Under the pieces are notes generated by a model. That model was not told the origin of the DNA. It ran no database searches and saw only the letters and a program-made list of their open reading frames with translations. This document shows positions 15,145 to 24,465 of a DNA stretch of 64,000 nucleotides, in pieces; the first letter of the stretch is position 1, and the number at the start of each line of letters is the position of its first letter. Where the stretch lies: positions 1-64,000 of the forward strand of contig NZ_CBVI010000063.1 in NCBI RefSeq assembly GCF_000513195.1, given 5' to 3'. This DNA comes from Bacteroides timonensis (GTDB taxonomy: Bacteria; Bacteroidota; Bacteroidia; Bacteroidales; Bacteroidaceae). The translations under genes were made by a program, and so were the position numbers.

Positions 15145-16896
15145 ATGAAGAATATAATCAAACTATTATCAATCTGTTTCGTCTGCAGCATGTATTCTTG
15201 CTCGGACTTGACATTTGGAGATAAATTCCTGGGAAGCCAGCCCGAAAGTTCGGGTGCGGTGCTCGACTCCATGTTCAACTCCAAAGTCAATGCAGATAAA
15301 GTCCTGTCAAGTGCCTATGCTTATCTGCCATACGGACTACCGACAGCCGCGGCGCCCTATAACAAAATGGGAGTAAACATACTGGAGGCAATCACTGATT
15401 TATATCAAAGTTGCCGAAATAATGCGCAAGACGGTCCCGTCAATCTATATTATAATGGGCTACTTAGCGCAAACAACACACTAAGAAACTGCGAAGCCTA
15501 CCGATATGGTTCCGAAACGCAGTATAACGCTATCCGTTATGCATGGATCTATATTGAAAACGCAGCTAGAATACCGGATATCAGCGAAGCCGAACGTAGT
15601 CAACGTATCGCTGAAGCTAAGATGGTGATAGCCTTGAGTTATGCGGAAATGCTTCGCTATGTAGGTGGTGTTCCCTGGATAGACCATTCTATCGATCCTA
15701 ACGAAGACATGACATTCCCACGTCTCACCTTTGCAGAAACCGTGAGTAAGATTGTCGGTCTGTTGGACGAAGCTATTCCTTACTTGAAATGGAAGCAAGA
15801 CGAAGTGGACGACGGACGTATGACGAAAGCCGGAGCAATGGGTTTAAAACTCAGAGTGTTGCTGTTTGCCGCCAGTCCTACCTTCAATTCGGATACAAAA
15901 TGGCATAGTCAGGCTGATGAATACACTTGCTACGGCAACTTCAGCAACCAGCGTTGGGAAGAAGCCATGAAAGCAGGAAAAGCTTTCTTTGACGAATTGG
16001 GAAGACAAAGGATCTATGGCCTCACACAGCCGACAGAAGATACACACCGGGCACATCGTCTGGCTTACCGTTCGGGATATTATGACAGAGGAGGTACGGA
16101 AGTGCTGATTTCCACCCGACGCGGTTATGATGTCAGCATTCACCAGCAGTTCTTTGATCAACGTTTATATTCAGGTCCAACCTTGAACTACGTGAATATG
16201 TTTCCATGGAGTGACGGAAGCGACTTCCCTGCCAACTTTGACTGGGAGCATCCGTCCAAGCAACCGTTCTTCGAGAATGGAGAACCTACCCGTGACCCGC
16301 GTCTATATGAAAATGTAGCCGTACCGGGAGACAATTACTTCAACGATACGCAAGCACCTATATATACCAATCACCAAAACTATCGTGCGGAAGGTACAGG
16401 TTTCTTAATGATGAAGTTCATCTTGCAGTCTGCCAGCGACCGCAACGAGCGTCCTGTTCAATGGCCTTATCTGCGCCTGCCGGAAGTGATGTTGAGCTAT
16501 GCGGAAGCAATCAATGAATTTGAAGGGCCACGCAACGCGGTGACTTACGTCAACCAAGTGCGCAATCGCGTCGGACTGTCCGATCTGCCTTCAACCATCG
16601 ACAAAACAACATTGCGGGAAGCTATCTTGCGCGAACGTACGTTAGAGTTCGGTTTTGAAGAAGTACATTGGTTCGACCTTGTCAGATGGGGACGCAAAGA
16701 TGACTTCCAGAAAAAGCTGTATGGCTTATATTCCAAAGGAAATCAAGTGAACAACCCTACCTCTTTCACCTTCTCAACGTATGAACTGGCCGCCCGTTAT
16801 TGGGTGAACAGCTGGGATAGTAAATGGTATCTGGCTCCTATCCCTCAATCGGAAATCAACAAGGAATATGGAATGACACAAAACCCCGGTTGGTAA
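15145..16896 (+). CDS. SusD/RagB-like glycan-binding lipoprotein 1
   Basis: A 583-residue lipoprotein (lipobox SMYSC, Cys19) with the SusD/RagB pattern: TPR-like helices in the first half (AEAKMVIALSYAEMLRYVGGVPW) and the C-terminal RagB block (LRLPEVMLSYAEAINE, FEEVHWFDLVRWG, YLAPIPQSEI, NPGW). It forms the lid on the partner SusC just upstream and helps capture glycan at the surface. The 13-base gap shows cotranscription. Confidence 0.96.
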   Translation: MKNIIKLLSICFVCSMYSCSDLTFGDKFLGSQPESSGAVLDSMFNSKVNADKVLSSAYAYLPYGLPTAAAPYNKMGVNILEAITDLYQSCRNNAQDGPVNLYYNGLLSANNTLRNCEAYRYGSETQYNAIRYAWIYIENAARIPDISEAERSQRIAEAKMVIALSYAEMLRYVGGVPWIDHSIDPNEDMTFPRLTFAETVSKIVGLLDEAIPYLKWKQDEVDDGRMTKAGAMGLKLRVLLFAASPTFNSDTKWHSQADEYTCYGNFSNQRWEEAMKAGKAFFDELGRQRIYGLTQPTEDTHRAHRLAYRSGYYDRGGTEVLISTRRGYDVSIHQQFFDQRLYSGPTLNYVNMFPWSDGSDFPANFDWEHPSKQPFFENGEPTRDPRLYENVAVPGDNYFNDTQAPIYTNHQNYRAEGTGFLMMKFILQSASDRNERPVQWPYLRLPEVMLSYAEAINEFEGPRNAVTYVNQVRNRVGLSDLPSTIDKTTLREAILRERTLEFGFEEVHWFDLVRWGRKDDFQKKLYGLYSKGNQVNNPTSFTFSTYELAARYWVNSWDSKWYLAPIPQSEINKEYGMTQNPGW

Positions 16897-16928
16897 TCTT
16901 ACATAATAAACTAAGTTAAACATATCTT

Positions 16929-19724
16929 ATGAAGAAATATATAATCATAGCATTAATCGGTGGCTTCACAGTTCCTGCGCTTGCACAGGAGCCTGTAAAA
17001 GCTAGTCGGCCGGACACGATGCAGTTGGGCTACCAGATGGAGATGCCCGTCAGCAAGATTGCCGGCTCCGCTAGAGGTATCAGCAGCAAAGTGCTCGATA
17101 AAGCCCCGGAGATAGACATCGCCAAAGCATTATATGGCAAGATAGCCGGATTAAATGTATATCAGGGAAATGGTTCAAGTGCCGAAAACATCCCTTCATT
17201 GAGTATTCATGGAAACGCGCCCCTCATCTTGGTAGACGGCTTTCCACGCAGCTTATCGGATATTACTTCTTCCGAAATCGAATCTATCCGGATATTGAAA
17301 GATGCCGTTGCGTCCGCTCTTTATGGAGTAAGAGGAGGAAACGGGGTTATATTGGTGACCACCAAGCACGGTCACGACGACAAGTTGAAAGTAACCGCCA
17401 ACTATCAATACGGTATCAGCACCCAGTTCCGTAAGCCGGAGTTTGCCGATGCGTACACGTATGCCAACAGTCTGAATGAAGCGCTGAAACTTGACGGACT
17501 GGATACCCGTTACAACGCCAACGAGCTGGATGCTTTCAGAAACAACACGTATCCTTATGAATATCCGAACGTAGATTGGTGGAATGAGGTGTACAACAAA
17601 ACATCCGACAATCACCGCCTGAACTTGACATTTGATGGTGGCAGCAACCGTTTCCGCTATTATGCGGTAGTCGACTATATGCACGACAAGGCATTCTTTA
17701 ACGACGACCAGTCGGACGGACGTTACAGTACCAAACCATCGGACGTCCGTTTGAATATCCGCACGAATATTGATGTGGATTTGACTTCGAGCACGTTCTT
17801 TAAGGTCGGTGTTCTCGGAAAATTACAGGAGACTAACGATGCTTATTATCTTCGCAGCACCGACAACCGGACAAATGCACTCTCCAACGTTATTTACAAT
17901 ACTCCTTCCGCTGCATTCCCCATCCGTCATGCAGACGGTACGTACGGCGGGAACAGCATTTACGGAGCAAATAATCCGGTAGCATTGCTCGAAAGCACCG
18001 GTAGTCTTCGGACTACCTACGGAACTCTGCTTGCTAATGCTACGTTAAAGCAAGAGTTGGATGTGTTATTGAAAGGACTGTCGGCTGAAGTGTCCGTTGC
18101 CTTCGATAACGTCGGCTCCATGTTCGATGTAGCCCAGAAACAATATAAGTATATGGATACGCAAGCTTCCATACTTAACGACGGAACGCTGGTCACTACC
18201 CCTGTCACTTATAGCAAGGATTCTGAAATCCTCAGTCACGCTCAGCCGTTCAATTCCCTCTATATGCGTTCCAATATACAAGCAAGAATCAACTACTTGC
18301 TGCAAAGCGGTGCGCACGATTTGAATACCTCTTTGATTTATGACCAGCAGTCTTATACTGCCGACGGGAGAAATAACGGAGCTAAACGTCAGTCCGGTCT
18401 GTTGTATGCCACTTATACATATAACAACCGCTACACCTTGAACGGAGTGCTCAACTATTCCGGTACAGCCTATCTCCCGGAAGGAGACCGTTTTCATCTG
18501 TATCCGGCCGTATCCGCAGGATGGGTTGCCTCTAACGAAAACTTCTTAAAGGATGTAGAAAGCATCAATCTGCTGAAACTTTATGCTTCGTATGGTATTT
18601 CCGGATGGGACGGTAATATGCAGCATGAACTTTATCGCCAGTCTTACGGCAATACCAACGGAAGCGGAGGAACTTATTACTTCACCAACAATGCCAGCGA
18701 TTATTACGGCTTGGCAGAAGGAGCACTCCCCGTTGAGAACCTGACGATTGAACAATCGAAGAAACTTAGTTACGGTATGGAACTGAACGCATTCAAAAAC
18801 CGTCTTTCTTTCTATCTGGAAGGATTCTATGAGAGAAGAAGCGACATTCTGATCAACGGATCATCTTCCGTTTCCAGTATTATCGGTATAAGCGTCAACA
18901 AGATCAATGCCGGTGTTCAGGATTATAAAGGCTTTGATGCTTCCATTACATGGAATGACAGGATCGGCAAGGACTTCAGCTATAGCATTGGTGCTAACAC
19001 ATCGTATGTAAACAGTGAAGTCATCAACGACGGACAAGAATATCAACAGTATGATTACCTCTATACCAAAGGCAACAGAGTCGGTCAGCAATATGGGCTG
19101 GAAGTCATCGGGTTCTTCAATGACCAACGTGAGATAAACAACAGCCCGGTGCAGACATTCTCAACGGTACGTCCGGGAGACATCAAGTATAAAGACCAGA
19201 ATGGCGATAACAAGATTGACGCACAGGACAAGGTCAGAATGTTCGGCTCTACCGTGCCGAAATTCTACTTCGGAATCAACTTGAGCGCTTCTTACAAGAA
19301 CTTTGAAATCTCTGCGGATCTTCAGGGAATGACCGGTGTAACCACCAGTCTGCTGAATTCACCGCTGTATAAGCCATTGGTTAACAACGGTAATATTTCA
19401 CAAACGTTTCTCGACAACGAAACAGCATGGACACCGGAGAATGCCGGTCGTGCTACCATGCCCCGCTTGACTACATTGGCTAATGCCAACAACTATCAGG
19501 CTAACTCGTTGTGGTATCGTGACGGTTCTTTCATCAAATTGAGAAATTTATACCTTAGTTATACTTTCTCCAGAAAGATAATTCGCTTTGCGGATATGAA
19601 ACTCTACCTGCAAGGCAGCAACCTGTTCTCTTTGGACAATATCGGCTTTGCCGACCCTGAACAACTGGGAGCCGTGTATCCTTCCGCACGCTCTTACTGG
19701 ATGGGAGTTAAGTTCAACTTTTAA
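16929..19724 (+). CDS. SusC-like TonB-dependent transporter 2, short form
   Basis: A 931-residue SusC homologue with plug (PLILVDGFPRSLSDITSSEI and RGGNGVILVTTKHG) and barrel ending in VKFNF. It lacks the carboxypeptidase-D-like N-terminal domain of its neighbour: the plug begins about 60 residues after a signal peptide ending near PALAQ. No canonical TonB box is obvious in the short linker; a weak candidate is TMQLGYQMEMPV. It pairs with the SusD homologue 8 bases downstream. Two SusCD pairs in one operon suggest either two products of different size or two stages of the same glycan. Confidence 0.94.
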   Translation: MKKYIIIALIGGFTVPALAQEPVKASRPDTMQLGYQMEMPVSKIAGSARGISSKVLDKAPEIDIAKALYGKIAGLNVYQGNGSSAENIPSLSIHGNAPLILVDGFPRSLSDITSSEIESIRILKDAVASALYGVRGGNGVILVTTKHGHDDKLKVTANYQYGISTQFRKPEFADAYTYANSLNEALKLDGLDTRYNANELDAFRNNTYPYEYPNVDWWNEVYNKTSDNHRLNLTFDGGSNRFRYYAVVDYMHDKAFFNDDQSDGRYSTKPSDVRLNIRTNIDVDLTSSTFFKVGVLGKLQETNDAYYLRSTDNRTNALSNVIYNTPSAAFPIRHADGTYGGNSIYGANNPVALLESTGSLRTTYGTLLANATLKQELDVLLKGLSAEVSVAFDNVGSMFDVAQKQYKYMDTQASILNDGTLVTTPVTYSKDSEILSHAQPFNSLYMRSNIQARINYLLQSGAHDLNTSLIYDQQSYTADGRNNGAKRQSGLLYATYTYNNRYTLNGVLNYSGTAYLPEGDRFHLYPAVSAGWVASNENFLKDVESINLLKLYASYGISGWDGNMQHELYRQSYGNTNGSGGTYYFTNNASDYYGLAEGALPVENLTIEQSKKLSYGMELNAFKNRLSFYLEGFYERRSDILINGSSSVSSIIGISVNKINAGVQDYKGFDASITWNDRIGKDFSYSIGANTSYVNSEVINDGQEYQQYDYLYTKGNRVGQQYGLEVIGFFNDQREINNSPVQTFSTVRPGDIKYKDQNGDNKIDAQDKVRMFGSTVPKFYFGINLSASYKNFEISADLQGMTGVTTSLLNSPLYKPLVNNGNISQTFLDNETAWTPENAGRATMPRLTTLANANNYQANSLWYRDGSFIKLRNLYLSYTFSRKIIRFADMKLYLQGSNLFSLDNIGFADPEQLGAVYPSARSYWMGVKFNF

Positions 19725-19732
19725 CCTGAAAT

Positions 19733-21430
19733 ATGAATAGATATATGAAAATTAAACATTGCATATTAGCATATAGTGCCATCGTCCTGCTTGCATCGTG
19801 CAACTATCTGGATTATGATGAAACTAGCGGTCTGAATACCCAAGAAGATATTTACAGATATTTCGACAAGACCAAACAAATGCTCACTCATGTATACACA
19901 TACATGCCGCAGGATTTGGGAACCATTGAGGGAGCCATGAGAGACTGCGCCAGTGATGACGCAGAATACGGAGCTACCGGAGGCAACATACAAGATATGA
20001 CCAACGGTAACTGGTCGGCTCTCCAAACCCGTGACGACCAATGGAAACTATACGAGGGCATCCGTGCAGCCAACGAATTCCTGCAATCGCTGCAGAACGT
20101 AGACTTGTCACGTTATGAATATGACCCGAACTATGCCAATTGGACAAAGCAACTCGCCTTCTTCTCTTACGAAGCAAGGGTGCTACGGGCACACTACTTT
20201 TTTGAGCTGGCACGCCGGTATGGAGACATCGCCATGCCGCTGACCATGTTGACAACGGATGAAGCGAACGCTATCGGGAAAACATCTTTCGATGATGTAA
20301 TCAGTTTCATTGTTTCCGAATGCAGCGACGCAGCGCAACATCTGCCGGATACTTACGTCGGACAACCGAGCAACGAAACGGGGCGCATCACCAAAGGTTT
20401 TGCCATGGCGGTTAAATCGAAAGCATTATTATATGCGGCAAGCAAGCTCCACAATCCGTCCAACAGCACGGATAAGTGGGAAGCCTCTGCCAAAGCGGCT
20501 TATGACATCATCAAGTTAAACCTCTATCAACTTGACCCGAATGAGAAGGTAAACGATACTTCTTCTCCGGAAGTGGTGCTGTTCCGCATGAATGGGAACA
20601 ATACAGCATTCGAACTGAATAACTTCCCTATCCGCTTCACAGAAGGAAGACGGACAACACCTGCCACTGCGACTTTTCCGTCACAGAACTTGGTAGATGC
20701 TTTCCAAACCGTCAACGGATATCCCGTCACTTTGGGTGATAACGGTTGGGAGTGTGAAGATCCGGCTTTCAATCCTCAACAGCCATACGCCAACCGCGAT
20801 CCCCGCTTCTATCGCACTTTACTTGCCAACGGCAGCGAGTTCAAAGAATCAGAGATAGCTGTATATAGAGGTGGAAGCGACTATGCTTCTATATCAGAAG
20901 GCGGTTCGCCAACCGGCTACTTCCTGCGTAAATACATTCAGGAAAGCACCAGCTTCGAGCCGGACAAGGAAGTAAGCAACAAACATCATTGGATTATCTA
21001 CCGCTATGCGGAAACATTGCTGACCTATGCGGAATCTATGGTGATGGCATTCAACAGTCCACAGTATACGAGCAGCGAACTTCCCCAATCAGCAGAATGG
21101 GCACTCAATGAAGTCAGAAGAAACGCCGGAATGCCCGCCGTATCTATCACGAATAAAGAGGAATTTATCCAAGCATTGCAGAATGAGTGGCGTGTCGAGT
21201 TCGCTTTCGAAGACCATCGTTTCTGGGATGTACGCAGATGGGAAATAGCCGAAGAGACTCAAAAAGAGCTTTACGGAGTAAATATTGAAAGAGCAACAGA
21301 CGGCACGCTGAACTTTAAAAAAGTACTTTATAAAAGCCGGAAATGGAACCAGCGCATGTATCTCTACCCCATCCCGCAAAGTGAACTGTTCAAGAACACG
21401 AATTTGAATCCGCAGAATACCGGTTGGTGA
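19733..21430 (+). CDS. SusD/RagB-like glycan-binding lipoprotein 2
   Basis: A 565-residue lipoprotein (LLASC, Cys23 from the first ATG; a second ATG at codon 5 is possible). The SusD pattern is clear: YFFELARRYGDIAMPLTM, the RagB C-terminal block with YRYAETLLTYAESM, FEDHRFWDVRRWE, and a final YLYPIPQSEL with NTGW. It partners the short SusC directly upstream. It is distinct in sequence from SusD 1, so the two pairs did not arise by a recent duplication. Confidence 0.96.
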   Translation: MNRYMKIKHCILAYSAIVLLASCNYLDYDETSGLNTQEDIYRYFDKTKQMLTHVYTYMPQDLGTIEGAMRDCASDDAEYGATGGNIQDMTNGNWSALQTRDDQWKLYEGIRAANEFLQSLQNVDLSRYEYDPNYANWTKQLAFFSYEARVLRAHYFFELARRYGDIAMPLTMLTTDEANAIGKTSFDDVISFIVSECSDAAQHLPDTYVGQPSNETGRITKGFAMAVKSKALLYAASKLHNPSNSTDKWEASAKAAYDIIKLNLYQLDPNEKVNDTSSPEVVLFRMNGNNTAFELNNFPIRFTEGRRTTPATATFPSQNLVDAFQTVNGYPVTLGDNGWECEDPAFNPQQPYANRDPRFYRTLLANGSEFKESEIAVYRGGSDYASISEGGSPTGYFLRKYIQESTSFEPDKEVSNKHHWIIYRYAETLLTYAESMVMAFNSPQYTSSELPQSAEWALNEVRRNAGMPAVSITNKEEFIQALQNEWRVEFAFEDHRFWDVRRWEIAEETQKELYGVNIERATDGTLNFKKVLYKSRKWNQRMYLYPIPQSELFKNTNLNPQNTGW

Positions 21431-21474
21431 TCTGCCCTTAACTCATATCATTAATAGCAAAAAGAATACATAAT

Positions 21475-22965
21475 ATGAAAAAGCTATCATTTTATACACT
21501 ACTGTTCTGCTTAGCGGCAGTATGTACATTCAGCCTGAATTCATGCCAAGAGTTCAATATAGACTCTCAAAGTGAATTACCTCCTACTATAGATATTGAT
21601 GCGCAAGCAGAATATGAAGTACTGGCAGAATCGCCCAATACGATTGTCTTCAACATCAGTTCCAATACTCCCTGGAAAATAGAGAGCAACCAAAACTGGT
21701 GTGTCCCTACTCCGGCAATGAGCGCCGCCAGTTCTCTTGTCGCAGAAGTCAGCGTCCACATTGAAGAGTATGCAGAAGAAAGCGGCGACCGCACAGCTAC
21801 CTTGACCATCACCGCCGACGGAGTGGAAGGAAGCAAAATGATCACAATCACACAAGCTGCCAAAGGCGCATTGTATGTGACCAACTTTGCAGAGCCCTTC
21901 CCGAGTGCAGGCGGAGAAGCCGAATTCTCCATCACAGCCAATAAGGCATGGAAGATTATCAATACGGAAGGATGGCTGACACTTGATGTTGAAGAAGGGA
22001 CAGGAACAGGAGAGAAAGTAATGATAAAAGCAACGGCCTTGCCCAATACGGGTTTAAAACGTTCTGCAACATTAACAATCGTATCCAACGGAAAAGAAAA
22101 GGAAATAGCAGTCACACAGAATGGCATCACACTGGAATTTGGAGAAACTACGCCAGAAGACCTGACATTTGACGGAGGAAAGGATAAGGAAAGCAAAGTT
22201 TATCAAGTCATTTCAAACATTGATTATGAAACTGCATCGGATGCGGAATGGCTGAAGATAGAAAAAAATGAGGAAGGTAATGTAGTGGCTACCAGCCAAT
22301 CGGAAATCTACTTTACCACCCGCAAGGCTGTGATAACTTTAACTCCTAAAGACAAGACCTTAGGTATAGACCCTGTCACGATGGAAGTTGAACAAGCAGG
22401 CGGAGCCTATGTATTGGACGCTAAAGAAGAAAATGTAACTGTGGATGAGACAACCGGAGCCATTACTTTTACCGAAAACACCGGAACTGCCAATTGCCGA
22501 TATTATATCAATAAAGGACGTAAATTAGCAATCCATGAATGGCATTTCTCTGCTCTGACGGTAGATGGCAACCGATGCTTGAACATGAATTGCGTAGCTC
22601 CTCCAAAACCGAGCTGGAACTTCTGGTTAGGCGTAGGAGCCAATCCGTGGATTTTCAAATACCGTGGCGGCAAACTGAATGAGAATACAGCTTGCAATCC
22701 GTTCGAAATGAATAACCTAAGGGCTTTGAAAGTAGAGCACAATTATGTTGACCCCAATGACAGAACAACAGCCAACATTCAAGTATTCATCAAACTCGAA
22801 GGAGAAACGGAATGGACCAATATTATCACGACTCCGACTTATGAGAATTTGTTTGAAACTGCAGCTTCAGCCGGAAATGTTCCTTACTTTGGCTTTATAG
22901 GCGGAAGTGCCGGTAAGAAAGGTACAGTAACTATCAGTTCATACGAAGTCACCAACATTGAATAA
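21475..22965 (+). CDS. surface glycan-binding lipoprotein with BACON domains (SGBP 1)
   Basis: A 496-residue lipoprotein (lipobox LNSC, Cys24). Two clear BACON domains at about 40-125 and 130-215 (each with a WKI strand, a W.. motif and a closing ITQ or VTQ), and a more diverged third at about 216-305. The C-terminal region (about 310-496) is a beta-rich, laminin-G-like module with exposed Trp residues (PKPSWNFWLGVGANPW) that may be the glycan-binding site. BACON domains act as spacers from the membrane. Its place after the SusCD pairs is the usual place for the SusE/F-like surface binding proteins of a PUL. Confidence 0.85.
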   Translation: MKKLSFYTLLFCLAAVCTFSLNSCQEFNIDSQSELPPTIDIDAQAEYEVLAESPNTIVFNISSNTPWKIESNQNWCVPTPAMSAASSLVAEVSVHIEEYAEESGDRTATLTITADGVEGSKMITITQAAKGALYVTNFAEPFPSAGGEAEFSITANKAWKIINTEGWLTLDVEEGTGTGEKVMIKATALPNTGLKRSATLTIVSNGKEKEIAVTQNGITLEFGETTPEDLTFDGGKDKESKVYQVISNIDYETASDAEWLKIEKNEEGNVVATSQSEIYFTTRKAVITLTPKDKTLGIDPVTMEVEQAGGAYVLDAKEENVTVDETTGAITFTENTGTANCRYYINKGRKLAIHEWHFSALTVDGNRCLNMNCVAPPKPSWNFWLGVGANPWIFKYRGGKLNENTACNPFEMNNLRALKVEHNYVDPNDRTTANIQVFIKLEGETEWTNIITTPTYENLFETAASAGNVPYFGFIGGSAGKKGTVTISSYEVTNIE

Positions 22966-22983
22966 TACTGAAAAGAGAATTTT

Positions 22984-24447
22984 ATGAAACGGACTATAAA
23001 TATTAGAATCAATCGGCGTACCTGTATAGGTACGCTGATTATCCTGCTTTCAATGTTTGCCCAGTCCTGCCGGGACAACGAGGCAATGAAATGGGTGGAT
23101 TTGCGCTATAAAGCTGATGACAGCTATACGATTACTGCAGATGGTACGCAAACAGTGAATATTCAGGTAAAGTCCACTGACCCGTGGATTGTTTACAGCA
23201 ACCATAGCGACTGGTGTACCATTTCACCGGACAAAGGCGAAGCCAGTGAACTCTATGATGTACAAATCACCTATAAGCCCAACACCGCATTGGATGACCG
23301 CACGGATACAATCACTATCAAAAGCGATTATTGGATTGGCAAAGAAGTAGCCGTAATCCAAAAAGGAATTGCTTACATGGCGTTGGAAGGCGACCAGGAT
23401 TTCTTCCTGACGAAAGAAGATAACAGTACGAGAACATTTCAGGTAAAATCCAACCAGAAATGGAGCGCATCCGTTACCGAAGGCAGCGGATGGCTCTCTA
23501 TCGCATCCGGTGAAAGCGGTGAGTCGGACGGAGAAGTCACCGTAAAATGTACAGTGAACAAGGGTGAGAAACGATATGGCAAAGTAGTCGTATACGACCG
23601 GCATGGCATAGCCACCGCCGAGGTAGCGTGTACTCAAGACGGCGTGCAACTTGATCCGGAAAACACTTCGATTCGTACCGGCCATACAGCCCACGAAATC
23701 ACCTTGCCGGTTGTTTCCAACACTGAATGGACAGTTACCAAAGATGACGCAGATGCAGAATGGTATTCATTCGAGCAAACAGAATTTGAAGGCACACAGA
23801 ACCTGGTTATCCGACTTAATGCCAACACAGGATCTTCTGTTTTGAAAGCATCATTCACTCTGTCTACCAAGGTAGTGGAAGGTATTACTCCGGTCACTCG
23901 TACCATCACGCTGAAGCAAGCGAACGAAGCGATTGCCGTACGGCATGAGTTCGATGACCCGAATAACTGGGGCATCAACAACGGAACCGGCATGGCAAAC
24001 GGAGACCTTACTTGTACCGCCGCACGCGTGACACGCGGCAGCTTTGCTCCGGGATACTACTCATTCCGTATCAAATCGATGACCGATGATGCACAATCTA
24101 CCTTATTCTTCACCTATGGCTCCAATGAAATCAGATGGCATCTGAATATGAGTACAGGAAAGACCAATTACAGTACTTCACCTTGGACACCTATCATTGA
24201 AAGAAACAAGGCATTCGACAAGAGTTTGAAATCATATACATTAGGCCTTAATCTCACAAAGAGCGAGACAGCCGGTCTGATGAAAATAGAGTGGTACTTG
24301 GACGGTGTACTCATGGACAGCCATGACAATGGCAACGGAGTATCATTCAATTATGCAGATGCGTTCATCTATCTTGGCGCGAGTGCCGGAACCGTGGTAT
24401 ATGACTGGTGGGAATACACCGCCCCAATCGACTGGGGAGATGAATAA
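22984..24447 (+). CDS. surface glycan-binding lipoprotein with BACON domains (SGBP 2)
   Basis: A 487-residue lipoprotein (MFAQSC, Cys29). Three BACON-type repeats fill residues 40-310: PWIVYSNHSDWCTISP with ITIKSDY; WSASVTEGSGWLSIASG with ACTQDG; and WTVTKDDADAEWYSFEQ with TLKQA. The C-terminal module (315-487) looks like a concanavalin/laminin-G-like beta-sandwich (EFDDPNNWGINN, MKIEWYLDGVLMDSH). The overall layout matches SGBP 1 upstream with low identity. It is probably a second surface receptor. The gap to SGBP 1 is 18 bases and to the GH18 gene also 18 bases. Confidence 0.83.
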   Translation: MKRTINIRINRRTCIGTLIILLSMFAQSCRDNEAMKWVDLRYKADDSYTITADGTQTVNIQVKSTDPWIVYSNHSDWCTISPDKGEASELYDVQITYKPNTALDDRTDTITIKSDYWIGKEVAVIQKGIAYMALEGDQDFFLTKEDNSTRTFQVKSNQKWSASVTEGSGWLSIASGESGESDGEVTVKCTVNKGEKRYGKVVVYDRHGIATAEVACTQDGVQLDPENTSIRTGHTAHEITLPVVSNTEWTVTKDDADAEWYSFEQTEFEGTQNLVIRLNANTGSSVLKASFTLSTKVVEGITPVTRTITLKQANEAIAVRHEFDDPNNWGINNGTGMANGDLTCTAARVTRGSFAPGYYSFRIKSMTDDAQSTLFFTYGSNEIRWHLNMSTGKTNYSTSPWTPIIERNKAFDKSLKSYTLGLNLTKSETAGLMKIEWYLDGVLMDSHDNGNGVSFNYADAFIYLGASAGTVVYDWWEYTAPIDWGDE

Positions 24448-24465
24448 CAACAAATAACTAAAAAA

